DNA of 64,000 nt, taken from NCBI RefSeq assembly GCF_034675845.1, contig NZ_JAUCCU010000001.1:558001-622000 (forward strand), read 5' to 3'. The stretch is from Castellaniella sp. (GTDB lineage: Bacteria; Pseudomonadota; Gammaproteobacteria; Burkholderiales; Burkholderiaceae_B). The notes beneath the pieces are model-generated. The model was not told the origin of the DNA. It saw nothing but the letters and a program-made list of their open reading frames with translations, and did not search any database. Positions 45,071 through 52,586 of the stretch are shown here, in pieces. The position numbers and the translations under genes are program-made. Each line of letters begins with the position of its first letter. The stretch's first letter is position 1.

Positions 45071-46309
45071 ATGCTTGAAAGATTCAATCGCAAAGCCAGG
45101 CCTCAACAACCAGTCTCTGCCCGGCGCGGATACGAAGTGATTTCCGCTGTAGATGACGCACGATTTGAGAACCTCGGGTCGCGCAAGATCCTGCTGGTGG
45201 GTGAACCCGTCTTTACTTCTTTGCGAGCGGATACGCATCCAAGCAACTTTGTCTCACAACCAGCGCGAGAAGGGGCAGGTTTTGTACGGACACTTGTTGC
45301 CAAAAGCAGCCCAAAAATTCATGTGGCTGTGGATGAGCGACTATTTAAGCGTCAGCGTCATCGTTTTGCGCTCGCGCTGGATGGATACTTGTCTTGGGGT
45401 TTCTCTCAGCGGGATCCAGGCACGCTAATCCTATTGGGTGGCGGAGCCAGCGCGGACAACGGCACCAACGTTGACGTACTTGTATTTCAGGGCGGAGTGA
45501 TCCATGAGGTAAACGAAAAACATCTGCCTAGCGCCGAAGCATCTAGTTTCGTAGATGCCCTGGAAAACATGATCGCGACGCTGCGCAACAGCTACCCCAC
45601 AGCTCGAATCGTGCAGGCTGCGCCCCTAGCGAACTGGGGGCTGCATGATGTTGCCTACATCGGGGATGCCCCCCTGAAACGTCTGTCGTTTCGACCGTTG
45701 GTCCGATCGTATGCAAAAGGCCGTGCTTATTGGATGCCCGCCGGAATAGCAGCGGCCGGCGTTGTCGTTTACTGCGGCTTGTTGATGTTTGGTTGGGGCA
45801 GTTACAACGGCGCCCTATCGAAGTACGAGACAGCCATTACCGATGCAGCCATACGCGATGCGGGTGGTATCGACACGAACTTCCTGGACATCATGAATGC
45901 GCGCCGCTTCTACATGGAGCAACCGAGGCGGCAGGTGCGGCTGACGCAAGAAGCAATCCGCGTGGTGCGTGGAATCGGCATCGTGCCGGATGTGCAAATT
46001 GTGGAACTCAAATTGCCCGCTCCCGCGCTGGATGGTCCAAGGGCAAATGGAAACACCCTGATCTCTCCCGAGCACACACGCCAAAGGAACCAGATCATGC
46101 CTGATAGAACACCTGACGTTTGGATGGCCATTTCAGTACCTCGCCAACGGGATACTGCGATTCTCCAAGCGAAGGATGTAATGACCTCTATCGCCAACAG
46201 CACCGGAATGTCCTTGAGGCTGTCCCATCAAGGCTGGCGAGAAGACGCGGGGGCCACGGGTAATGGCGCCAGGCGCATCTTCAATATCGAAGGGTTCATT
46301 CATGATTAG
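45071..46309 (+). CDS. Type IVb pilus assembly protein, PilO2-like
   Basis: 412 aa with a cytoplasmic N-terminal domain (residues 15-210), a membrane helix at about 218-240 and a periplasmic C-terminal domain. This architecture matches R64 PilO2, which links secretin and platform. 2 bp after pilR; its stop overlaps the next gene by 8 bp. Confidence 0.65.
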   Translation: MLERFNRKARPQQPVSARRGYEVISAVDDARFENLGSRKILLVGEPVFTSLRADTHPSNFVSQPAREGAGFVRTLVAKSSPKIHVAVDERLFKRQRHRFALALDGYLSWGFSQRDPGTLILLGGGASADNGTNVDVLVFQGGVIHEVNEKHLPSAEASSFVDALENMIATLRNSYPTARIVQAAPLANWGLHDVAYIGDAPLKRLSFRPLVRSYAKGRAYWMPAGIAAAGVVVYCGLLMFGWGSYNGALSKYETAITDAAIRDAGGIDTNFLDIMNARRFYMEQPRRQVRLTQEAIRVVRGIGIVPDVQIVELKLPAPALDGPRANGNTLISPEHTRQRNQIMPDRTPDVWMAISVPRQRDTAILQAKDVMTSIANSTGMSLRLSHQGWREDAGATGNGARRIFNIEGFIHD

Positions 46310-46853
46310 TCATCAGTTTCGACGTGCACCATTCTTGATCGCCTTGGTTTTTGTGCTGTTGCTGCTGCTCAATGGTTGGGACGCCTCAACCATTTTGCGG
46401 TCCAAGGCGGCAGCTCAGGAGACCGTAACTGAAGGTGTGTATCAGTGGCGCCAAAGTTATATGGCCTTACGAGAGGTACTGGGGCAATGGGAGAAAAAAT
46501 ATCGGCGTGATGATTCCATCCAGGATTTGATCTCGCTGTACGCCATGGTGGGCCTTGATCGGTATGGTTTGAGAACAAATGCGGATAACGTAATCCTGAA
46601 CACAATTGAACCGATTGTGCAGAACAACCTGCATATCGGGCTGACGAAGATTTGTCTCATTTCAACCCGCGGTGCCGACCACGATTCGCTGCTCGTTGAA
46701 GCACACGATTACGAGACGCTTTTCAGAGGTTTGAGCCAACTGGCGGATCAGCCCGATATCCACATCGGTAAGATCAGCATCAAGGGTGATTCCTCCTTGG
46801 CTACGGCCAACCTCGGCGACTTTTGCATCCTGCTGCGCACCAGCCAATCCTGA
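46302..46853 (+). CDS. Inner-membrane pilus accessory protein, bitopic
   Basis: 183 aa, one N-terminal membrane helix (FLIALVFVLLLLLNGWDA) and a periplasmic domain. Topology and location are those of PilN/PilO-type alignment proteins. No family I can name firmly. Confidence 0.6.
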   Translation: MISHQFRRAPFLIALVFVLLLLLNGWDASTILRSKAAAQETVTEGVYQWRQSYMALREVLGQWEKKYRRDDSIQDLISLYAMVGLDRYGLRTNADNVILNTIEPIVQNNLHIGLTKICLISTRGADHDSLLVEAHDYETLFRGLSQLADQPDIHIGKISIKGDSSLATANLGDFCILLRTSQS

Positions 46854-46863
46854 TGGAGTTTTT

Positions 46864-47409
46864 ATGGCTGCTCAATCATCTAAAAAATTTGCTTCTGGCA
46901 TGACAGCGCGGACCATCTATATGGGCGCAGCGGTGGTGCTGTTTTTGACGTGGCAAATCACAGACCATGTCATTACTCGGATGCGTCAAATGCCGGTAAA
47001 AATGGCTCCCAAAGTCAATCACCAAGGCGACCTGGTCGATCCCAAAAGTTTCTATCCCGTTTGGGTAAAGCAGGCCGTCGCGCTTAAACCAATTGATCCC
47101 GATATGAACGTCGATGCTTTTTTCCGAAAGAAAGAGCAGCCGGCTGCACAGGAGCCACTGCCCGCGCCTGCGCCAGAGCCCGACTATGTGGCCCTATTTG
47201 CTCAGCAGGTTCGTATTGACGGCATCACTGATAACGGTGTCTTCCTGAACGGAAGGTTTGTGAAACTGGGTTCTGAATTGCAATCGTTGTCCGTGCAACG
47301 GCCAAACGGAGGTTCGGTTATACCGGTCTTGTCCGCTATCTCGATGCGGTTCATCGAATTTCGTATTGGGGAACAGTCACTGCGCATCCCATATAGGGAG
47401 CCTACGTAA
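46864..47409 (+). CDS. PilP-like pilus assembly protein
   Basis: 181 aa with one N-terminal helix (about residues 15-34), a proline-rich linker (PAAQEPLPAPAPEP) and a C-terminal beta domain (VRIDGITDNGVFLNGRFVKLG...), a layout like PilP that connects inner membrane to secretin. Its stop overlaps the next start (TAATG-like). Confidence 0.6.
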   Translation: MAAQSSKKFASGMTARTIYMGAAVVLFLTWQITDHVITRMRQMPVKMAPKVNHQGDLVDPKSFYPVWVKQAVALKPIDPDMNVDAFFRKKEQPAAQEPLPAPAPEPDYVALFAQQVRIDGITDNGVFLNGRFVKLGSELQSLSVQRPNGGSVIPVLSAISMRFIEFRIGEQSLRIPYREPT

Positions 47410-47969
47410 TGGAGTGGTTGGATACTTTACGTTATGACTACCCTCGGCTTTTTCGGGTTCTCGTCATTGTTGCACTAATCATTTCACTGGTCGGCGGCTT
47501 CATGATTATTCCCGAAGGGTCAATGGCACGAGCAATCGGAATTACTGATGTGCAGCACCGGGTTACTGCCACTTTTAACGGACTCTACTGGTCAGTTCGA
47601 GCACACGTACACCAGGACGGTCCTGAGCAACACGTTCAGCTCTACGGCAACATTGAAGGGATTGACGAAACCACACAGCTGGTTGTTTCAATACCCATCA
47701 AAGATCAGTTCCAGCAAAAAACCTTTCGGCTGGCCAATACAGAGATCATTGACGTATATGGTGCGGTTCATGCGGTCGGAGCGCTACGTCAGGAGACGGC
47801 CCGCTTCGACGTTTATGACGGAAACAATGTCGTCGTTTGGATTCGGGGCACACCTCTGAACGTGAAGTTGATCGAATCCGGTGTGGCACGCCCCGCTCCT
47901 AAACCCCCTTCCAACATCTTTGACCGGGCATTTGCCGCTTACTACTGGCGCCTGGCCAAGGCTCAATAG
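47409..47969 (+). CDS. Membrane-anchored protein of unknown function, possibly OB-fold
   Basis: 186 aa with one N-terminal membrane helix (LFRVLVIVALIISLVGGFMII). The exposed part (HRVTATFNGLYWSVRAHV..., VWIRGTPLNVKLIESGVARP...YYWRLAKAQ) vaguely resembles the C-terminal part of an OB-fold nuclease family, without its catalytic residues. It lies directly before the DGR target in the same operon. Confidence 0.5.
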   Translation: MEWLDTLRYDYPRLFRVLVIVALIISLVGGFMIIPEGSMARAIGITDVQHRVTATFNGLYWSVRAHVHQDGPEQHVQLYGNIEGIDETTQLVVSIPIKDQFQQKTFRLANTEIIDVYGAVHAVGALRQETARFDVYDGNNVVVWIRGTPLNVKLIESGVARPAPKPPSNIFDRAFAAYYWRLAKAQ

Positions 47970-47996
47970 CAGCATCCCCCATCTTTGGAGAGAATC

Positions 47997-48482
47997 ATGA
48001 AACTCGGCAAACTTCTTGTCGCGACGGCTGTCGCCCTTATCGTTGCTGTCCCCGCTGTTGCTAAGAATTGGATGTGGGAAACAGGCCAGCAGTCAATCAA
48101 TGGATCTATCACGGTGCGCTCGACCAATGGTGGCGCTTCGCAGAATGTCGTACAGAACCCTACAGGTGCAGTTGCCAAGGTCGATCAAAGTGCAGTCACC
48201 CAGCCCCCCACCATCATCGTTCAACAAACGGGCGGCGGTGATTGCTACCTGGTTTTTTTCAATGTAAGCGGTACGCCAAAAATGCTCATGGGCAACGGGA
48301 TTTTCGAGGGGAGCACGTTCACCGGCATGCTCTACGGAACCAAGACTGCTGGCTACTTTCGCGAATGCGGCACGGATGCCTCGTGCGCGTGGAATAGCGC
48401 CACCTACGGCTACAGCGGCTACGGCATCGTTTCTGTCGTGGGCCTCCCTATCACTCGAAAGGAAGCGGTAGCTTGTTTATAG
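47997..48482 (+). CDS. DGR target protein, secreted, C-terminally variable
   Basis: 161 aa. The N-terminus is a Sec signal peptide (KLLVATAVALIVAVPAVA). The mature protein is about 140 residues with four Cys (GGDCYL, FRECGTD, ASCAW, VACL). The variable repeat codes residues 128-152: constant ASCAW, then positions 133, 134 and 137-143 that come from AAY/AGC template codons, then constant IVSVVGLPI. Present residues are S134, Y137, G138, Y139, S140, G141, Y142, G143. Start at ATG 47997 after GGAGAG. A secreted, pilus-operon protein, so possibly exposed at the pilus tip or cell surface (inference). The fold is not recognised; a lectin-like fold is typical of DGR targets but unproven here. Confidence 0.88.
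   Translation: MKLGKLLVATAVALIVAVPAVAKNWMWETGQQSINGSITVRSTNGGASQNVVQNPTGAVAKVDQSAVTQPPTIIVQQTGGGDCYLVFFNVSGTPKMLMGNGIFEGSTFTGMLYGTKTAGYFRECGTDASCAWNSATYGYSGYGIVSVVGLPITRKEAVACL
48377..48452 (+). repeat. DGR variable repeat (VR)
   Basis: 76 nt at the 3' end of the target gene. Identical to the template repeat at 49421-49496 except at 11 positions, every one an A in the template: seven A-to-G and four A-to-T. Changed codons are AAC to AGC once, to TAC three times, to GGC three times, and CCA to CCT once. Confidence 0.95.
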
Positions 48483-48513
48483 ACTCTAGGCCCTGGACCC
48501 TAGACCCTGGGGT

Positions 48514-48536
48514 GCAGGGGCAAAGCCCCTGCTTTT
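48514..48536 (+). terminator. Hairpin with T-tract downstream of the VR
   Basis: Perfect 8-bp stem GCAGGGGC/GCCCCTGC with an AAA loop followed by TTTT, 62 bp after the VR. Either an intrinsic terminator of the target transcript or the hairpin that some DGRs need near the VR for retrohoming. Confidence 0.7.
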
Positions 48537-48548
48537 CGTAAAAGAGAA

Positions 48549-49400
48549 ATGGAACAAATACAACCCACAGACCAGGAGCGAAAGGACTATGCCCTTACGC
48601 TTCGCAACAGCGTTGAGCTTGGTCTTGGTAGAGAAGACCCGCTGATCAAGACATCGGCAATGGTGTTCAAAAAATATCCGCACCACCTGGTGCTGATACA
48701 GGCCGGCGGGTTCCTCCATGCGTATGGCAAAAGTGCTTACTTCCTGCATAAGCTCAAAGGCTATCGGCTTCGGGTCGTTGGTCCGGAATCCGCACCAAGC
48801 ATTCGATGCGGGTTACCGGTGTCACGGCATCGTCGTTCGCTTTGGCATGTATTTGCGGATTACAAAGTCCCGTACGTTGTTGCTCTGGGTTCCCGCGGCA
48901 ACTACGAAGTCCATGTCTCTAGGGAAGAAACCACCAGCAGTCTGATCGATGAGATCCCTGACTCGATCGTCGAGCAGCTGGTCGCCGAGCTGTCGCAAAC
49001 GGATCGGCTGCGCACGGCGCGAGCGGCACAGATTCTTCTTCGGCCGGAACAAAGCACCTTTCGACTGAAGCAAGCGGTCGACCAGTTGTACGAAGAGACT
49101 CACAAGGACTTGAAACGGATGCCGCGTGATCTACGCATTTTCGTCGGGCAAGATGTAGCAGACTGTTTGGGAAGAATCATTCGCATGGTGTACGGATTCT
49201 CCAGCTCCGATGATCGAACCGGCCTTCTGAAAAGGCTATCTGGAGACATCGATCTCTACCGGTACTTTTTGGACCATTGGAGGAAAGTGGGGAAACTAAA
49301 CAATGACAAGTTCAACCTTCGCGCCGCCCTGATTATCGAGATGGGTAGCCTGGTTGGAGGACTGATCAACAAGTACCGGCGCTCTGCACCGGTACGTTGA
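48549..49400 (+). CDS. avd: DGR accessory protein: MutS-I-like domain fused to Avd
   Basis: 283 aa. Residues about 31-118 (PLIKTSAMVFKKYPHHLVLI QAGGFLHAYGKSAYFL, GLPVSRHRRSLW) resemble MutS domain I, the mismatch-recognition domain, as in the MutS-like accessory genes seen in some DGRs. Residues about 178-277 form a basic four-helix region (DLKRMPRDLRIFVGQDVADCLGRI, LIIEMGSLVGGLINKYRR) matching the accessory variability determinant, which forms a pentameric barrel that binds RT and template RNA. Lies directly between VR and TR. Confidence 0.85.
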   Translation: MEQIQPTDQERKDYALTLRNSVELGLGREDPLIKTSAMVFKKYPHHLVLIQAGGFLHAYGKSAYFLHKLKGYRLRVVGPESAPSIRCGLPVSRHRRSLWHVFADYKVPYVVALGSRGNYEVHVSREETTSSLIDEIPDSIVEQLVAELSQTDRLRTARAAQILLRPEQSTFRLKQAVDQLYEETHKDLKRMPRDLRIFVGQDVADCLGRIIRMVYGFSSSDDRTGLLKRLSGDIDLYRYFLDHWRKVGKLNNDKFNLRAALIIEMGSLVGGLINKYRRSAPVR

Positions 49401-49420
49401 TGGGGTTTGTGGACCAAGTG

Positions 49421-49496
49421 TGCCTCGTGCGCGTGGAATAACGCCACCAACAACAACAGCAACAACAACATCGTTTCTGTCGTGGGCCTCCCAATC
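49421..49496 (+). repeat. DGR template repeat (TR)
   Basis: Non-coding 76-nt homologue of the VR, 20 bp after the avd stop and 36 bp before the RT gene. In the VR register it encodes ASCAWNNATNNN-S-NNN-IVSVVGLPI, with seven AAC and one AAT codons, so nearly all template adenines sit in the first two codon positions. AAY codons mutated at both A positions can give 15 residues. Confidence 0.95.
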
Positions 49497-49532
49497 GTTT
49501 GAAGCAGGACCGCCGACATCACTCAGGGATGA

Positions 49533-50666
49533 ATGATGGGCAATAATCATTCGATAACAAACTCCAGGGCTTCTGCCCGAAAGCATGTTGAGCGTCAAAG
49601 ACGCTCAGCCACCCGAGGACGGGGCGGTGACTCTCTCTCATGCAGAGGAGGAGCCGCCTCAAATTCGGTACCCCATCCAAGCGATCCGGGGTATTTTCAT
49701 CGAATCACCGAGTTGCACAACCTGAATCGACTCTGGTTTCGCACCAAGCAGTCTCGTTCATTGCGTCCTCGTTACGTGAAGTTCAATCTTCGACGGCTTC
49801 ACTATTTATCGATCATCCAGGCTCGGTTGCGAGAAGGGCAATTCGAGTTTGGCCCGTACCAGTATTTCTGGGTACAGGAAAAAAGCCGACGCTCCATTGC
49901 AAATGCACCGCTTAAAGACCGGGTGGTGCAATGGATGCTTTATGAACATTTGATTGGACACTGGAGCCGCCGTTTCATCTACGACTCGTTCGGCAACCTG
50001 CCTGGAAAGGGAACGCATGCCGCCGTAAAGCGCGTGGCCGGCTGGGCGCGAAAGACCAGTCTGCCCTACGCGCTGCAGATCGATGTCTCGAAGTTCTTTC
50101 CGAGCATTCAGCACCACTACCTTAAACAGATCGTGCTGCGCCGAGAGGGCAATCACGCCATTCGCGAGCTGCTGATTTCTCTTATCGAATCCTTCCAGAC
50201 GGGCAACGAATTTGACCATCTTTTCCCGGTCGATCATCCCTATCGAAAGACGGTGGACAAGGGGCTGCCATCCGGCAACCTGTCGAGTCCTACCCTGGCC
50301 AACATCTATCTGAATGAGTTTGACCATTGGGTGAAAGAGGTTCTGCGATTCAAGCATTACATGCGATACGTCGATGACCTGATCTTTTTCAGTGATTCCA
50401 AGGAAGAGCTGCATAAAGTGAAAGACCTGGTGCTTGCAGAACTTCTTCGATACGGTTTGTCAGCGAACCCACACAAGATTGCCATTCGCCGGGTAAAGGA
50501 TGGGATTCCGTATCTTGGATATGTCGTTTGGCCCAATCACATCTCTGCAGGCAAGTACGTCCGGAAAAAATACGGCCGCTTGCTGCGCAGATCAGAAGGC
50601 CGGGACGTAACGCTTTCTCGAGCCTCCTACCAAGGAATTTTCAAACACACAGGCCCAACGAGATAG
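49533..50666 (+). CDS. DGR reverse transcriptase
   Basis: 377 aa, the error-prone RT that copies template RNA with adenine mutagenesis. RT motifs: KDRVVQWMLYEHL and NLPGKGTHAA (about 129-164), LQIDVSKFFPSI (catalytic Asp184), GLPSGNLSSPTLANIYLNEFD (244-264) and MRYVDDLIFF (catalytic YVDD, 279-282), ending PYLGYVVW. Lack of maturase or endonuclease domains separates it from group II introns. The motif usually read as GxxxSQ in DGR enzymes is GNLSSP here. Confidence 0.92.
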   Translation: MMGNNHSITNSRASARKHVERQRRSATRGRGGDSLSCRGGAASNSVPHPSDPGYFHRITELHNLNRLWFRTKQSRSLRPRYVKFNLRRLHYLSIIQARLREGQFEFGPYQYFWVQEKSRRSIANAPLKDRVVQWMLYEHLIGHWSRRFIYDSFGNLPGKGTHAAVKRVAGWARKTSLPYALQIDVSKFFPSIQHHYLKQIVLRREGNHAIRELLISLIESFQTGNEFDHLFPVDHPYRKTVDKGLPSGNLSSPTLANIYLNEFDHWVKEVLRFKHYMRYVDDLIFFSDSKEELHKVKDLVLAELLRYGLSANPHKIAIRRVKDGIPYLGYVVWPNHISAGKYVRKKYGRLLRRSEGRDVTLSRASYQGIFKHTGPTR

Positions 50667-50701
50667 CAGCGATGCAGGGAGTTTGCGGCCGGAGTCAAGT
50701 A

Positions 50702-51400
50702 ATGCGACAAACTCTCCATCGAATCTTATGCAGTGTGGCCGCTGCTTTGTTCCTCGGCGTGCCTGCAACCCAGGCTACCGTCCAGATGCAGTCTGATGAC
50801 GTGGTAATCGACTCCCCCGCTCTTCATGCCTTGTATGAAAAGTACCCTGCCTACCACGAAGTATTTGACACTTACGCGCTAAAGCAGGGTTTCAAGCGAC
50901 CCTATGAGCGTATCGGCACCGTCCTTCACGAGCTGATCCATATCGACTCCATGGTGCACCAAGGGTTCTTTATTGAGGGAGTCTATTACGAGCCATATCT
51001 TGATGCGGGCGCTTGGCCGACGTTGACCAACAAGGACATTGACGCCCTGCTGCCCAACGAAGAAAAAGACCACAGGATTTTCTGGCAGTACGTTCGTAAT
51101 ACGCCGTCCAACACGCTTGCCAATGCGCTTGATGAGCTTAACGCTTACTCACACGTAACGGCCTGGATGTGCCGGCACGATGAAACTGGAGCGGTTAAAC
51201 AGCTTGCCAACATAAAAGGCTTCTTGTGGCTGGTACAGACGTTTCTCGATATGACTCACGAGCATACGCCGGCTGAGTCAAGGGCATTGGCGCTGAACCC
51301 AGTATCGAGCTCAGCCCTACATCTGATCGTAACTCGGGCCAAGCAGGTGCTGGCTCAGTGCGCCCTCGTTTCATATCTGAATGTCACGGAGAGTGAATGA
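50702..51400 (+). CDS. Secreted HExxH-type putative zinc metalloprotease
   Basis: 232 aa with a signal peptide (residues 1-25). It contains VLHELIHIDSMVH, the HExxH zinc motif (HELIH, about residues 80-84). No family recognised. The gene lies after the RT and overlaps the next gene by 4 bp, so it belongs to the pilus/DGR cluster; a role in processing the pilus or target protein is only a guess. Confidence 0.65.
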   Translation: MRQTLHRILCSVAAALFLGVPATQATVQMQSDDVVIDSPALHALYEKYPAYHEVFDTYALKQGFKRPYERIGTVLHELIHIDSMVHQGFFIEGVYYEPYLDAGAWPTLTNKDIDALLPNEEKDHRIFWQYVRNTPSNTLANALDELNAYSHVTAWMCRHDETGAVKQLANIKGFLWLVQTFLDMTHEHTPAESRALALNPVSSSALHLIVTRAKQVLAQCALVSYLNVTESE

Positions 51401-52455
51401 AAGCCAAGTTTTTGTCTGCGTTTGAAGTTGCTTGCGAGCAAAACGCCTCCGATCTGCATTTGTCGACTGGTCGCGTACCTTACATCCGAGTTGACGGCGT
51501 TCTGGTTCCGTTGTCCGACCCGCCGGTGCTCGATCATGAGATCAAGTTGATGGCGCAAAGTGTTATTCATGCGGATCTGATGGAATCCTACCTGGTAAAC
51601 GAAAGCGGTGATTATTCAGCGGAAATTGAGGCCGGTGGCGTGCTACGACGGGTTCGCGTCAATTTTTACCGCCACCACTTCGGCCCGGCTGCTGCGATCC
51701 GTATCCTTCCTCAACACGTCCAGTCGCTTGAAGACATCGGCGCTCCGGCCCTTCTCAGTGAGCTGGCCCAAGCACCACGTGGTCTGGTATTGGTTTGCGG
51801 GCCGACCGGGTCTGGCAAGAGCACGACGCTCAATGGGATGGTTCACCATATCAACACCACACAGCAAAGACATGTGCTGACGCTTGAAGACCCCATCGAG
51901 CTGATCCATACATCCGCCCGAGGGTTGATCCATCAACGCGAAATTGGCAAAGATACCCCCACCTTTCAAGCGGGGCTGCGTGACGCACTGCGTGAGGATC
52001 CCGACGTTATTGTCGTCGGAGAAATGCGGGACCTGGAAACAATTCGCCTTGCTTTGACGGCTGCCGAGACAGGGCATCTGGTTCTGGGGTCGGTTCATAC
52101 GATGTCGGCACCAAAGGCCGTTGATCGGATCATTGACGTTTTTCCTGAATCTGAAAAAGGCGCAGTCAGGATGATCCTGTCCGAGAGCATTCAGGCAGTG
52201 ATATCGCAAGTCCTGCTGAAGCGTGTTGATGGACCTGGCCGGGTCGCCGCGCACGAGATCATGGTTGCAACGCCGGCCATTCGGAACCTTATACGTGAGG
52301 GTAGGACTGAGTCGATGCGAAGCGTGTTGGCGACAGGAAAAACCGAAGGCATGAAGACACTCGATCAAGACCTGCAGAACCTTCTGACGAGCAAGCGGAT
52401 TGATCGAGAAGCTGCGCTGGCCTTGGCGCAGGACAGAACATTTTTCAATCGATAG
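51397..52455 (+). CDS. pilT: PilT-like pilus retraction ATPase
   Basis: 352 aa. The Walker A is GPTGSGKSTTLNGM, the Asp box LTLEDPIELIH, Walker B DPDVIVVGEMRD and the His box TGHLVLGSVHT: the complete PilT/VirB11 secretion ATPase set. It lacks the zinc domain of PilB/PilQ. R64 systems do not usually carry a T4aP-type retraction ATPase, but several ICE-borne pili do. (Here pilT is meant in the T4aP sense, not R64 PilT.). Confidence 0.9.
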   Translation: MKAKFLSAFEVACEQNASDLHLSTGRVPYIRVDGVLVPLSDPPVLDHEIKLMAQSVIHADLMESYLVNESGDYSAEIEAGGVLRRVRVNFYRHHFGPAAAIRILPQHVQSLEDIGAPALLSELAQAPRGLVLVCGPTGSGKSTTLNGMVHHINTTQQRHVLTLEDPIELIHTSARGLIHQREIGKDTPTFQAGLRDALREDPDVIVVGEMRDLETIRLALTAAETGHLVLGSVHTMSAPKAVDRIIDVFPESEKGAVRMILSESIQAVISQVLLKRVDGPGRVAAHEIMVATPAIRNLIREGRTESMRSVLATGKTEGMKTLDQDLQNLLTSKRIDREAALALAQDRTFFNR

Positions 52456-52499
52456 CTCGGATCCTCTCGGGTAAGAGTTGTTTCATTCCCTCACGGCTT

Positions 52500-52515
52500 T
52501 TCACGCATGCGTGAA
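52500..52515. promoter_or_regulatory. 16-bp perfect palindrome
   Basis: TTCACGCATGCGTGAA in the 131-bp space between the ATPase and DUF882 genes. Dyad symmetry suggests an operator for a dimeric repressor; no T-tract follows, so a terminator is less likely. Confidence 0.4.
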
Positions 52516-52586
52516 TTTCCCCTTGCCCTTCATCCTCAGGCGTACCGTCTAGAGCTTGCTGCGCCTGGCATTTAAAGGACAGCTTC

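Noticed and set aside
49445..49470. AAC microsatellite-like tract
   Set aside because: It is the adenine-rich core of the DGR template; its flanks match the VR exactly, so it is not a simple repeat or CRISPR-like array.
49533..50666. Group II intron or retron reading of the RT
   Set aside because: No maturase or endonuclease domain, no intron RNA features or msr/msd; the matching TR/VR pair and Avd-type neighbour identify a DGR.
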